In this document: piece by piece, positions 18,331-26,209 of the stretch
Position numbering within the stretch: the stretch's first letter is position 1
Layout of the letters: every line of letters starts with the position of its first letter
Origin: Candidatus Helicobacter avistercoris
GTDB taxonomy: Bacteria; Campylobacterota; Campylobacteria; Campylobacterales; Helicobacteraceae
NCBI GenBank assembly: GCA_019115525.1
Contig: DXDJ01000023.1
Coordinates: 1 to 35,115, forward strand
Direction: 5' to 3'
Length of the DNA: 35,115 bases
Notes under the pieces: generated by a model
Told to the model about the DNA's origin: nothing
What the model saw: only the letters and a program-made list of their open reading frames with translations
Databases searched by the model: none
Made by a program: the position numbers and the translations under genes

Positions 18331-19002
18331 ATGAGAATTTTGATCATCGAAGATGAGCCAACACTCCACAGAACACTGAGCGAAATCCTGAATGAATTTG
18401 GATATCAAACTGATGTTGCTGAGAGTATTAAAGATGGCGAATACTTCTCTGGAATTAGAAACTATGATTTGGTTATTATGAATTATATATTACCTGATGG
18501 TGAAGCTGCAGAGCTTATTCCAACTATCAAAGATGCAATGCCAAAAACTCCTATCATCGTTCTTTCATCTAAGCGTGTCAAAGAATATGAAATTACTGCT
18601 TTGAAAAAGGGAGCTGATGACTTTATTGTAAAACCCATTGATTTTGATATTCTTTTGGCAAGAATCGAAGCTCATCTAAGATTTTGGGGGAATACTGCTA
18701 TTGAGATTGGTGATCTCTCTATCAACCCAACAGAAGAGCGTGTAACCTTCAAAAACAAAAGCCTAGAAGTAAAAGGAAAGCCTTTTGAAGTTCTCACTCA
18801 CCTTGCTCGTCATCGAGACCAAATCGTTTCAAAAGAGCAACTTCTAGATGCAATTTGGGTAGAGCCAGAGCTTGTAACACCAAATGTTATCGAAGTAGCA
18901 ATCAATCAAATCCGACAAAAAATTGACAAGCCTCTAGGAATTACAACAATTGAAACGGTAAGAAGAAGAGGCTATCGCTTCTGCTATCCAAAGAAAAAAT
19001 AA
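18331..19002 (+). CDS. hsrA: Orphan OmpR-family response regulator HsrA (HP1043/CosR type)
   Basis: A 223-residue regulator. The receiver domain occupies residues 1-120 and a winged-helix DNA-binding domain occupies about 124-221, with the strongly conserved stretch K-G-K-P-F-E-V-L-T-H-L-A-R-H-R-D-Q-I-V-S and the C-terminal T-V-R-R-R-G-Y-R-F-C-Y-P. The acidic pocket keeps E7 and D8, but the phosphoacceptor position is Asn51 (D-L-V-I-M-N-Y-I-L-P). It therefore cannot be activated by ordinary aspartyl phosphorylation. No histidine kinase is adjacent. In H. pylori and C. jejuni the orthologues are essential and tie growth to redox and metabolic control. Ribosome site AAGGAAG. A terminator follows. 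Confidence 0.93.
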   Translation: MRILIIEDEPTLHRTLSEILNEFGYQTDVAESIKDGEYFSGIRNYDLVIMNYILPDGEAAELIPTIKDAMPKTPIIVLSSKRVKEYEITALKKGADDFIVKPIDFDILLARIEAHLRFWGNTAIEIGDLSINPTEERVTFKNKSLEVKGKPFEVLTHLARHRDQIVSKEQLLDAIWVEPELVTPNVIEVAINQIRQKIDKPLGITTIETVRRRGYRFCYPKKK

Positions 19003-19018
19003 TCTTTTAATCTTTTCT

Positions 19019-19045
19019 CTAGCAAGATCTTTTCTTGCTAGTTTT
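19019..19045 (+). terminator. Rho-independent terminator after hsrA
   Basis: A perfect 9-bp stem CTAGCAAGA (19019-19027) / TCTTGCTAG (19033-19041) with a 5-nt loop is followed by TTTT. It lies 17 nt after the hsrA stop. The right arm contains the stop codon of the convergent csd4 gene, so the same hairpin forms at the end of that message too, although no T-run follows on that strand. Confidence 0.8.
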
Positions 19046-20345
19046 CAAACTCCACAATAACCATTCCCATAAAAGTTTTGCCTCTATATACTTCAACGCG
19101 ATATTGCTTTTGAGCTGTATCAATGGAGTATTTTTTGATAAGTGATGAATATTTGACATTCATATTGGCTTCATTGGGATAGTTTTTGTTATTGGGGGAG
19201 AAACCAATGATATTCACACGCAAATCCGAATCTAGGGGTAAGATTACCTTAAAATTATCTCTAACCCTTACAATTTCTCCCATTGAGACTTTTTGTTTTT
19301 TTCCATCAATCTCAAACTCTAAATCAATTTTCTCACGAGCAAAATTTAGATAAAGTGGAGAAAATTGAGTGATCAATCGATTGCCATATTTGAGCAATAC
19401 CCCTCCATTTTTTTTTATCATCCCAACGATGAAATGATTGGATTTGACAGGTATTAAATCAAGATTGGGGAGTGGAAAATGAGAGATCTTTTTTCTCAAC
19501 CCAATCATAGGTAAAGCAATCAATGGAGTGATTTCTACTTTTGCCCCCTTATCATCAATGAGTTGCTGAATTGTCTTTGGATTTAGATCAAATCTTCGAT
19601 CAAATTTTACGCCTATTCCTGTAAGCATCCCCTCAATTGCGAGTAGATGGTAATAAACCCTCTCATTTAGAGGGAGATTCTTACTCGCCTCATTTGCCAT
19701 AGCACCCTTTTTGTTACGCACGGCAAAATAAGTCAAGCTTTTTTCCATTTCTTTATCTTCTTTTGCTGTATGGGTATTTCTCACTCGATAAAGATGTAGA
19801 TCCTTAAGGGCATTATCATTGACATACTTGACAATGTTTTTTGAATAAGTGAGCAAATCTCCATATTTTGCGCCCTCAAGTTTTTCTTGATCGATAATTG
19901 AGCAATTTCCCCAGCGATTGGGATTTAAGACATTGGATATAAACTCTTCTCTATAAAACCCACTTCCATCATGAAGATGAAAAACAAAATCAATCCTATC
20001 ATCCAAAATAATATCTTTCAATCTCGCGATAATTGGATATTCAGGATCACTTGATTTTAGTGTTTTAAACTTTCGATTCATATCACCATAGATTCCGCGA
20101 TGATTTTGCAAAATGCTATGTGCATTGAGATTGGGAATAACCCACACTTCGCCCTTATCAATGGTGTAATATTGCAAAAACAAATTGAGTGCATTAAATC
20201 CCCCTGGCTCATCTCCTTGGATTCCACCTATTAGAAGAACATGCGGAGAGGTTTTGGATTTTGAGGGCATTTTGACAAGATTAAAATCCAAAGTCTTAGC
20301 ATCTATAAATGCCCATATACAAATAAAAAGCGTTAAAACTCTCAA
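19038..20345 (-). CDS. csd4: Cell-shape DL-carboxypeptidase Csd4 (Pgp1)
   Basis: An M14-type zinc peptidase that trims peptidoglycan tripeptides to dipeptides, needed for helical shape in Helicobacter and Campylobacter. Near the N-terminus it has G-G-I-Q-G-D-E-P-G-G, where Gln and Glu take the place of the usual His-x-x-Glu zinc ligands, a known peculiarity of Csd4. V-F-H-L-H-D-G-S-G supplies the histidine. I choose TTG 20345 (435 aa): it has AGGAT upstream, gives a clean signal peptide (R-V-L-T-L-F-I-C-I-W-A-F-I-D-A) and fits a -10 element at 20378-20383. A TTG at 20375 is in frame but has no ribosome site and lies at the promoter. The coding strand carries an A9 run (19408-19416). Confidence 0.92.
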   Translation of the reverse strand: MRVLTLFICIWAFIDAKTLDFNLVKMPSKSKTSPHVLLIGGIQGDEPGGFNALNLFLQYYTIDKGEVWVIPNLNAHSILQNHRGIYGDMNRKFKTLKSSDPEYPIIARLKDIILDDRIDFVFHLHDGSGFYREEFISNVLNPNRWGNCSIIDQEKLEGAKYGDLLTYSKNIVKYVNDNALKDLHLYRVRNTHTAKEDKEMEKSLTYFAVRNKKGAMANEASKNLPLNERVYYHLLAIEGMLTGIGVKFDRRFDLNPKTIQQLIDDKGAKVEITPLIALPMIGLRKKISHFPLPNLDLIPVKSNHFIVGMIKKNGGVLLKYGNRLITQFSPLYLNFAREKIDLEFEIDGKKQKVSMGEIVRVRDNFKVILPLDSDLRVNIIGFSPNNKNYPNEANMNVKYSSLIKKYSIDTAQKQYRVEVYRGKTFMGMVIVEFEN

Positions 20346-20377
20346 AGAAAATCCTAGCAGTAAAATGTTTTTCAAAT

Positions 20378-20399
20378 ATTATCAACAAAACATTGATAA
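20378..20399 (-). promoter_or_regulatory. csd4 promoter overlapped by a perfect dyad
   Basis: On the minus strand GATAAT (complement of 20378-20383), preceded by TGT, is a fair extended -10. It would start transcription near 20370, 25 nt before the preferred csd4 start. It is covered by the inverted repeat TTATCAA-N7-TTGATAA (20379-20399), with 7-bp perfect arms. This suggests a dimeric regulator binding site. The rest of the divergent gap (20400-20469) is AT-rich and shows only a weak TATGAT upstream of the plus-strand gene. Confidence 0.45.
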
Positions 20400-20469
20400 A
20401 AAATGCAAACAAGAAAGAGGAATAAAAAATGCTTATCTTTGCCTATGATCTTAAAATAAAGGTTCAAAT

Positions 20470-20907
20470 ATGAGCAATGCACTCTCTATTTTTGAAAAAC
20501 ATCTTGGTGGAGCAGATATTCTTGAGGGATATCTTGCAAAAAATATCAAGGATATCAATCAAGCAATTGGTAGCCTACAAACAATAGATAGCACACTCAA
20601 AAAGGCAATTTCTGCATTAGAAAAACAAGAGGAGATTCATACAATTTCTTGTGTTTTTATGGGAGAGAATCTTATGGGAAAAGAAATTATCCTGCTTCTT
20701 TTTGGAGAAAGTAAGAATTTTTTCATAGAAGACTTAGCAATCCTCTCTGCTCAAAAAACTTCTCAAGAGCTTCTTGAGCTACTCCATAAAAAGCGTGAAG
20801 AAATTTCAAATATTCTTGATTGGGTTATGGAGAGAATGGAAGAATCCCCCACACAAAGCTCTTTTTCACCATCATTTGCCTCATCACAGCTTTCAAAAAT
20901 CCTCTAA
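20470..20907 (+). CDS. Small helical protein, probable flagellar FliS co-chaperone (HP1076-like)
   Basis: A 145-residue protein without signal peptide or membrane helix. Residues 1-55 and about 95-125 look helical and amphipathic (D-I-N-Q-A-I-G-S-L-Q-T-I and L-L-E-L-L-H-K-K-R-E-E-I). Residues 58-90 contain short hydrophobic strands (I-S-C-V-F-M-G and I-I-L-L-L-F-G-E). The tail is Ser/Pro-rich. A helical bundle with a small sheet is the fold reported for H. pylori HP1076, which binds the flagellin export chaperone FliS, and HP1076 lies beside csd4 in H. pylori as this gene does. The assignment therefore depends largely on position and general shape, not on a diagnostic motif. The ribosome site is weak (AAAGG). 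Confidence 0.6.
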   Translation: MSNALSIFEKHLGGADILEGYLAKNIKDINQAIGSLQTIDSTLKKAISALEKQEEIHTISCVFMGENLMGKEIILLLFGESKNFFIEDLAILSAQKTSQELLELLHKKREEISNILDWVMERMEESPTQSSFSPSFASSQLSKIL

Positions 20908-20936
20908 AGGTTGGCCTTGGGGGTTGAGGGTTTTTT
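20901..20936 (+). terminator. Possible weak terminator
   Basis: A GC-rich patch with CCTC (20901-20904) able to pair with GAGG (20926-20929), and an inner AAGG/CCTT, is followed by T6 (20931-20936). The stem is short and imperfect. It ends the message of the small helical protein just before the slt promoter, so the position is sensible but the structure is marginal. Confidence 0.3.
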
Positions 20937-20944
20937 GTTAGAAT
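20936..20944 (+). promoter_or_regulatory. Putative slt promoter (extended -10)
   Basis: TGT followed by TAGAAT (20939-20944) forms an extended -10 element in a gap of 65 nt. It would start transcription about 20 nt before the slt TTG codon. No -35 element is clear. Confidence 0.45.
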
Positions 20945-20972
20945 TAAAAAAATCAAACAATAAGGCAAAAAA

Positions 20973-22601
20973 TTGAAAATCTTAAATCTTATATTTTTGT
21001 GTTTGAGTCTTTTATCTGCCTCAGATATTACTCTTAAATTTATTCAAGAAAAACCAAAAGGAATTGCAAGGGATTTTTATATCTGGAGATTCTTACAAGA
21101 TCCCAAAACCACTCTTCAAGAGGCAATTGTTGCCTATGATTTAGTCTATAAAAAAAATCCAAAGATAGAAAAACTTGTTGCACAAAAGGGATACATTCAC
21201 GAACTGCCCAAAGAAGTGGCTTGCAAACAGATGAGTTTTGAAAAGTTAAAAAACACAGATGGGCAATGTCTTGCATTTGGACTCAAGCTCTCCAATATTC
21301 CTTCGCTACCGCTTGAGCAATCTCAAGAGATCATTGCAAAGCTTGAAAATGCCGACCCAATTATTGCTCAAGAGGCAAGATTGCTTACGCTCAAAAATCC
21401 CCTCCCCTCTATTTTGGCAACACAAAATGCAAAAATCTTCTCTGAAATTTTTTATGGATTAAACCTTGCCCAACGCCAAGCAATTTTTAATCAAAACATA
21501 CCAAGTGTCCAATTAGCATCGCTTGCAAATCAAAATGATTCAAACTTTAACAAAATGCTTCAATATGTTCTGCTTTCTGATCAATTTGATAAATTTAAAA
21601 ATAGTATTTTGCAAGCTCCTATTCAAAAAGCAGAAGATAAGATTTTGCTTCTGATTGGGATTTTACTTGCACAAAAAAATCAACCCCAAAAAGCACAAGA
21701 ATATTTTTCTTTGATTCTTAAAAATTCCAAAAATCAACTCTTTATCGATAAGGCACTGTTTTGGCAATATCTTGTAAGTAAGGATGAGAGTTATCTCAAA
21801 TCCTTGGCACAAAGCCCTCTTGTGGATCTCTACTCAATTTTTGCAAACCAAACACTCAAAACCAAACCTCAATACCTCATCATCTCAAAACTTGATGCAC
21901 TCAAAGATGCTCCGCCCCCTTTTGATATTACCAATCCATTTGAGTGGCAAATATTAAGAGATACTTTGATTAAAATCCCAACTGGCGAGGAGCTAAAACC
22001 TATTTTGGATGAAAAACTTGCTCATCTGCAAAGCTCTCCGCACTATGCTTATATGCTTAATCGAATCAAAAAACACAAAGGTAATTATTTCCTTATGCCC
22101 TATGACTCTACTCTAACTTGGAAAGATAATCATCAAAAAGCCCTTACCTATGCAATTGCCAAACAAGAAAGCAATCTTCTACCAGCACTTGTTTCTAGCT
22201 CTTATGCTTTAGGAATGATGCAAATTATGCCTTTCAATCTTAAGCCTTTTGCCAAAGCAATGGGAAAAAAAGATGCAAGTTTGGATGATTTATTTCAACC
22301 AAGCAACGCACTTGAGTATGGGCGTTTCTATCTTGCTGAATTAGAGGATGAATTTAAACATCCTCTTTTTGTAGCCTATGCTTACAATGGGGGGCCAGGA
22401 TTTTGGAGAAGAACTTTGGCCAAAAAGACACTTTTTATTAAAAATAGAAAATATGAGCCTTGGCTTAGTCTTGAACTGATTCCTTATGAAGAAAGCAAAA
22501 ACTATGGACAAATCGTCCTTGCAAACTATATAATCTATCAACAAATTTTAGGAAAAGAAGTTAATGTGCAATCCTTTCTTAAAGAAACATTGGTGAATTA
22601 A
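20973..22601 (+). CDS. slt: Soluble lytic murein transglycosylase
   Basis: A 542-residue periplasmic enzyme that cleaves the MurNAc-GlcNAc bond to form 1,6-anhydro ends. A signal peptide covers residues 1-16 (I-L-N-L-I-F-L-C-L-S-L-L-S-A). A long alpha-helical superhelix of about 330 residues follows. The C-terminal SLT domain holds the catalytic glutamate E399 in A-K-Q-E-S-N, then G-M-M-Q-I-M-P and A-Y-N-G-G-P-G. The start is TTG at 20973 with AAGG 7 nt upstream. galU follows 9 nt later, as in H. pylori (HP0645-HP0646). Confidence 0.94.
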   Translation: MKILNLIFLCLSLLSASDITLKFIQEKPKGIARDFYIWRFLQDPKTTLQEAIVAYDLVYKKNPKIEKLVAQKGYIHELPKEVACKQMSFEKLKNTDGQCLAFGLKLSNIPSLPLEQSQEIIAKLENADPIIAQEARLLTLKNPLPSILATQNAKIFSEIFYGLNLAQRQAIFNQNIPSVQLASLANQNDSNFNKMLQYVLLSDQFDKFKNSILQAPIQKAEDKILLLIGILLAQKNQPQKAQEYFSLILKNSKNQLFIDKALFWQYLVSKDESYLKSLAQSPLVDLYSIFANQTLKTKPQYLIISKLDALKDAPPPFDITNPFEWQILRDTLIKIPTGEELKPILDEKLAHLQSSPHYAYMLNRIKKHKGNYFLMPYDSTLTWKDNHQKALTYAIAKQESNLLPALVSSSYALGMMQIMPFNLKPFAKAMGKKDASLDDLFQPSNALEYGRFYLAELEDEFKHPLFVAYAYNGGPGFWRRTLAKKTLFIKNRKYEPWLSLELIPYEESKNYGQIVLANYIIYQQILGKEVNVQSFLKETLVN

Positions 22602-22610
22602 GGAGTCAAT

Positions 22611-23438
22611 ATGATAAAAAAATGTTTATTTCCAGCTGCTGGGTATGGGACACGATTTTTGCCTGCCACAAAAGCAATGCCAAAAGAAATGCTCCCCATC
22701 GTAGATAAGCCTCTTATTCAGTATGGCGTCGAAGAAGCCAAAGAGGCTGGATGCAATACGATTGCGATTGTAACAGGGAGAAACAAAAGAAGTATTGAAG
22801 ATCATTTTGATATTAGTTATGAACTTGAGCAAGAAATCAAAGGAACAGATAAAGAAAACTATCTAAAAAGCATTAGAGAAATTATGCAAGCTTGCACCTT
22901 TTCTTATACTCGTCAAAATGAAATGAAGGGCTTAGGACACGCGATACTCACTGGCGAAACTCTCATAGGCAAAGAGCCCTTTGGAGTGATTTTGGCTGAT
23001 GACTTGTGTGATAATGCAGGAGAAGGTGTCTTAGCACAAATGGTTAAACTCTATGAGAAATATCACTGTGCAATTGTAGCAATTGAAGAAGTTGAGATGA
23101 GTGCTGTTGATAAATACGGTGTCATTGATGGGGAGGAGATAGAAAATGGAATTTACAGGGTGCATTCTATGGTTGAAAAACCTTCTGCAAGTGAAGCACC
23201 AAGCAACCTAGCCATTATTGGTCGCTATATTCTTATCCCTGAGATTTTTGAGATTCTCAAAGTTACCCCTCCAGGAAAAAAGGGAGAAATCCAAATCACA
23301 GATGCACTCCAAACCTTAGCCAAAGAAGGCAAGGTCATCGCCTATAAATTCCAAGGCAAACGCTATGATTGCGGAAGTGTAGAGGGATTTGTAGAGGCCA
23401 CAAACATCTTCTATCAAAAAAGTCAAAATGCAAACTAG
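22611..23438 (+). CDS. galU: UTP--glucose-1-phosphate uridylyltransferase
   Basis: A 275-residue enzyme that makes UDP-glucose from glucose-1-phosphate and UTP. The N-terminus has the nucleotidyltransferase loop A-A-G-Y-G-T-R-F-L-P-A-T-K-A-M-P-K-E-M-L-P, followed by V-D-K-P-L-I-Q-Y and a G-L-G-H-A segment. The ribosome site is AAGGAG across the slt stop. Its product is the likely donor for the LgtF-like and other transferases encoded further on in this window. It overlaps the next gene by 11 nt. Confidence 0.97.
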   Translation: MIKKCLFPAAGYGTRFLPATKAMPKEMLPIVDKPLIQYGVEEAKEAGCNTIAIVTGRNKRSIEDHFDISYELEQEIKGTDKENYLKSIREIMQACTFSYTRQNEMKGLGHAILTGETLIGKEPFGVILADDLCDNAGEGVLAQMVKLYEKYHCAIVAIEEVEMSAVDKYGVIDGEEIENGIYRVHSMVEKPSASEAPSNLAIIGRYILIPEIFEILKVTPPGKKGEIQITDALQTLAKEGKVIAYKFQGKRYDCGSVEGFVEATNIFYQKSQNAN

Positions 23439-23808
23439 CTATATTTTCTTTTTCTATGGTTTTGCTTTTACACTTCTATTGCCTATCCTTATATTAGGCT
23501 ACATCATTACACCTACAAAAAAAATAAAAGTCAAGGCCAAAACTCCCCAACCAAAGGATGTTCTCTCCTTGCTTCAAAAAAATGAAAAAGATGCGAGAAA
23601 GGCTATTGAAATCTTTGAGCAATACTACATCAAGGCTCAGAGTTGCGAAAAAAATGTTTGGCTTGATTTGTTAGATAAAATCGCACTTTGCAAATGGTTT
23701 GAAACCACAGAGGTTGTTCAAATTCAACAAAGAGTCATTCAAGCCAACCCCTCACTTCAAAAAGAAATTGAAACTCATATCAGCAACTCCTTAAAGAACA
23801 AAAAATGA
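23428..23808 (+). CDS. Small single-pass membrane protein (HP0647-like position)
   Basis: A 126-residue protein of unknown function. One membrane helix lies at about residues 5-28 (Y-I-F-F-F-Y-G-F-A-F-T-L-L-L-P-I-L). A basic stretch follows, and then a soluble helical part of about 85 residues (L-L-Q-K-N-E-K-D-A-R-K-A-I-E-I-F). It overlaps both galU (11 nt) and copA (4 nt, ATGA), so it is translated within this operon. A small hypothetical gene also follows galU in H. pylori. I recognise no catalytic motif. Confidence 0.8.
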   Translation: MQTSYIFFFYGFAFTLLLPILILGYIITPTKKIKVKAKTPQPKDVLSLLQKNEKDARKAIEIFEQYYIKAQSCEKNVWLDLLDKIALCKWFETTEVVQIQQRVIQANPSLQKEIETHISNSLKNKK

Positions 23809-26003
23809 GAGAGATTATCTATATTGATGGAATGACTTGTACAGCCTGCTCAGGTGGGATTGAGAGGGCTTTGAAGAAAAAACCCTATATCCAAGAAATC
23901 CAAGTGGATTTGCTCAACAAAATGGCAATCCTTGAGTTTGATGAAACACAAAGTAGTCTAGAGGAGATTTTTGCCCTAATTCGAAAACTCGGATACAAAC
24001 CCAAAAAACAAGGAGTGATTGAAAAACTTGATAGCACTTTTCTCACTCCCAAAAAACGCATTGTCCTTGCATTGTTTTTTACTCTTTTTACTCTCTATCT
24101 CTCTATGCTTCCTATGATTTCTTTAAATCTCTATGAAGTACTCACGCCAATTTCACCCTTTTATAATGCCCTTGCTCAAATGTTTTTTACCCTTGTGGTG
24201 ATGCATATGGGGCGAAATTTTTATCTCAAAGGCATTTCTTCACTACTCTCACTCCATCCAACTATGGATACACTTGTAATGCTTGGGAGTGGAAGTGCAT
24301 TCATCTTCAGTCTTTTTCAGATTCCCTCCCTTCCAAAAACTCTTGAAGATGCTCAAAATACTCTCCTTTTGTGCCACTCAAGTCAAGGGGTGTATTTTGA
24401 GAGTGTATGTGTGATTTTGCTTTTTATTCTTATTGGAAAAACCATCGAGGAAAAAGCCAAAAACAATACTCAAAATTCTCTAAAAACTCTTGCTTCTCTC
24501 AAAGATGCCTATGTTACAAAGCTCCTAGATCATCAAGAGCAAAGAGTAGCAATCACAGAAGTGCAAAGTGGAGATGTCCTCAAAATCACTCCTCAAGAGA
24601 GTATTCCGGTAGATGGGTTTATTATCCAAGGCTATGCAAATCTTGATTGCTCAAGCCTCAATGGAGAGAGTATGCCTATTAGCAAGAAAGAAGGAGATCT
24701 TATCTACTCAGGTTCTCTCAATCTCAACACGACCTTTCTAATGAGGGCTAACAAAAATGCTCAAAACTCTACATATTGGCAGATTCTCAACCTTGTGCAA
24801 AACGCTCTCATCTCCAAAGCCCCTATTGCAAAAATTGCCGATAAAATCTCTGCATATTTTGTGCCTTTTGTGATTGTTTTGGCCTTGTATTGTGGGATTA
24901 CTTGGTTTTTTATCAGCAAAGATCTCAATGTCGCTTTGCAAACTTTTTGCAATGTACTTTTGATCTCTTGTCCTTGTGCATTGGGACTTGCTACGCCTCT
25001 GGCACTCAATATTGCTACAAAACTTGCAAGTGCTAGAGGAATCTTTTTCAAAGACGCACAGATTTTAGAACTCATTGGAAAAACCTCTTTGATTTTCTTT
25101 GATAAAACAGGCACACTCACCCAAAAGCAACTCACAATCAAAGAAATCCTTAGCTTCTCTACCCTTACTCCAGAACAATTGCTCCAAATCTGCTCCTCTC
25201 TTGAGTCCCAATCTCAGCACATAATCGCTCAAAGCATCCTTCAAGCCTCGCAAGAACAAAACATTGCCCCCCTTCAAACTCAAGAGATTAGTATCCATGA
25301 GGGATTGGGGATTAGTGGAAAAATCAATGGGATAGATTACAAAATCGGAAGTGCCAAGAACTTCTCCCCCTCCCCCTCATGCTCTAAGAGTGGGATTGAG
25401 ATTTTTATAGGCAAATGCAGTGAAAATGGAGATGAGATCTTAGGATGTATTTTGCTAGAAGAGAGTTTAAGAGAAGAGGCAAAAAAGAGTATTGAAGAGT
25501 TAAAAACTCTAGGCATCACTCCTACAATCCTCAGTGGAGATCGTGCTCAAAATGTAGAAAAAATCGCAAACTCTCTTGAGATCGATTTTATTGCTGATGC
25601 ACTCCCTCAAGAGAAACTTGAAGCACTTAAGCAAGACAAAGAAAAAATCACAATGATGGTAGGTGATGGGATCAATGATATGCTTGCTTTGAGCAATGCT
25701 AGTATCAGTGTTAGTATGGGTGAGGGTAGCAAAGGAGCGATTGCAACCTCAAATCTCATCATCTTCAACAACAATCTAGACAACATCCCCTACGCCATCA
25801 AACTCTCCAATGCTACACTCAAAAACATCAAGCAAAATCTCTTTTGGGCATTTGGTTATAATGCCTGTATGATTCCCATTGCTTGTGGGATCTTGAGTGC
25901 ATGGGGGATTACCCTCACACCAATCTTAGCTTCTAGCGCAATGACTCTAAGTAGTCTAAGCGTGGTGTTTAATGCTCAAAGACTAAAAAAATTTAAAGGA
26001 TAA
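23805..26003 (+). CDS. copA: Copper-exporting P1B-type ATPase CopA
   Basis: A 732-residue inner-membrane pump for Cu(I). The N-terminal heavy-metal domain has G-M-T-C-T-A-C (Cys12, Cys15). Membrane helices lie at about 86-105, 115-140, 155-175, 195-215, 345-365 and 378-400, with the transport motif C-P-C at 389-391. The phosphorylation site D-K-T-G-T-L-T starts at Asp433, and M-V-G-D-G-I-N-D lies near 618-625. The C-terminal helices contain Y-N and M-x-x-S-S, the Cu(I) signature. The A-domain loop reads N-G-E-S (usually T/S-G-E), and the N-domain HP dipeptide reads H-I. copP follows 2 nt later. Confidence 0.95.
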   Translation: MREIIYIDGMTCTACSGGIERALKKKPYIQEIQVDLLNKMAILEFDETQSSLEEIFALIRKLGYKPKKQGVIEKLDSTFLTPKKRIVLALFFTLFTLYLSMLPMISLNLYEVLTPISPFYNALAQMFFTLVVMHMGRNFYLKGISSLLSLHPTMDTLVMLGSGSAFIFSLFQIPSLPKTLEDAQNTLLLCHSSQGVYFESVCVILLFILIGKTIEEKAKNNTQNSLKTLASLKDAYVTKLLDHQEQRVAITEVQSGDVLKITPQESIPVDGFIIQGYANLDCSSLNGESMPISKKEGDLIYSGSLNLNTTFLMRANKNAQNSTYWQILNLVQNALISKAPIAKIADKISAYFVPFVIVLALYCGITWFFISKDLNVALQTFCNVLLISCPCALGLATPLALNIATKLASARGIFFKDAQILELIGKTSLIFFDKTGTLTQKQLTIKEILSFSTLTPEQLLQICSSLESQSQHIIAQSILQASQEQNIAPLQTQEISIHEGLGISGKINGIDYKIGSAKNFSPSPSCSKSGIEIFIGKCSENGDEILGCILLEESLREEAKKSIEELKTLGITPTILSGDRAQNVEKIANSLEIDFIADALPQEKLEALKQDKEKITMMVGDGINDMLALSNASISVSMGEGSKGAIATSNLIIFNNNLDNIPYAIKLSNATLKNIKQNLFWAFGYNACMIPIACGILSAWGITLTPILASSAMTLSSLSVVFNAQRLKKFKG

Positions 26004-26005
26004 AT

Positions 26006-26209
26006 ATGGAAAAACTGAATCTAAAAATTTCTCAAATGAATTGCTCTCACTGCGTAAATAAAATCACAACTTTTCTCAAAGAAGTCAGAGGCGTACAAGA
26101 GATAGAATGCCACTTAGATAGCAAAGAAGTTACAATCACCTTCGCATCTCCTGCTACAAAAGAACAAATCATTGAGGCGATTGAAGATTGCGGATTTGAA
26201 GTTGAGTAA
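26006..26209 (+). CDS. copP: Copper-binding chaperone CopP
   Basis: A 67-residue single heavy-metal-associated domain that would hand Cu(I) to CopA. The motif is M-N-C-S-H-C (Cys13, Cys16). The beta-alpha-beta pattern ends in I-E-A-I-E-D-C-G-F-E-V. The CopA-CopP pair in this order is characteristic of Helicobacter. Its end overlaps the next gene. Confidence 0.94.
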   Translation: MEKLNLKISQMNCSHCVNKITTFLKEVRGVQEIECHLDSKEVTITFASPATKEQIIEAIEDCGFEVE

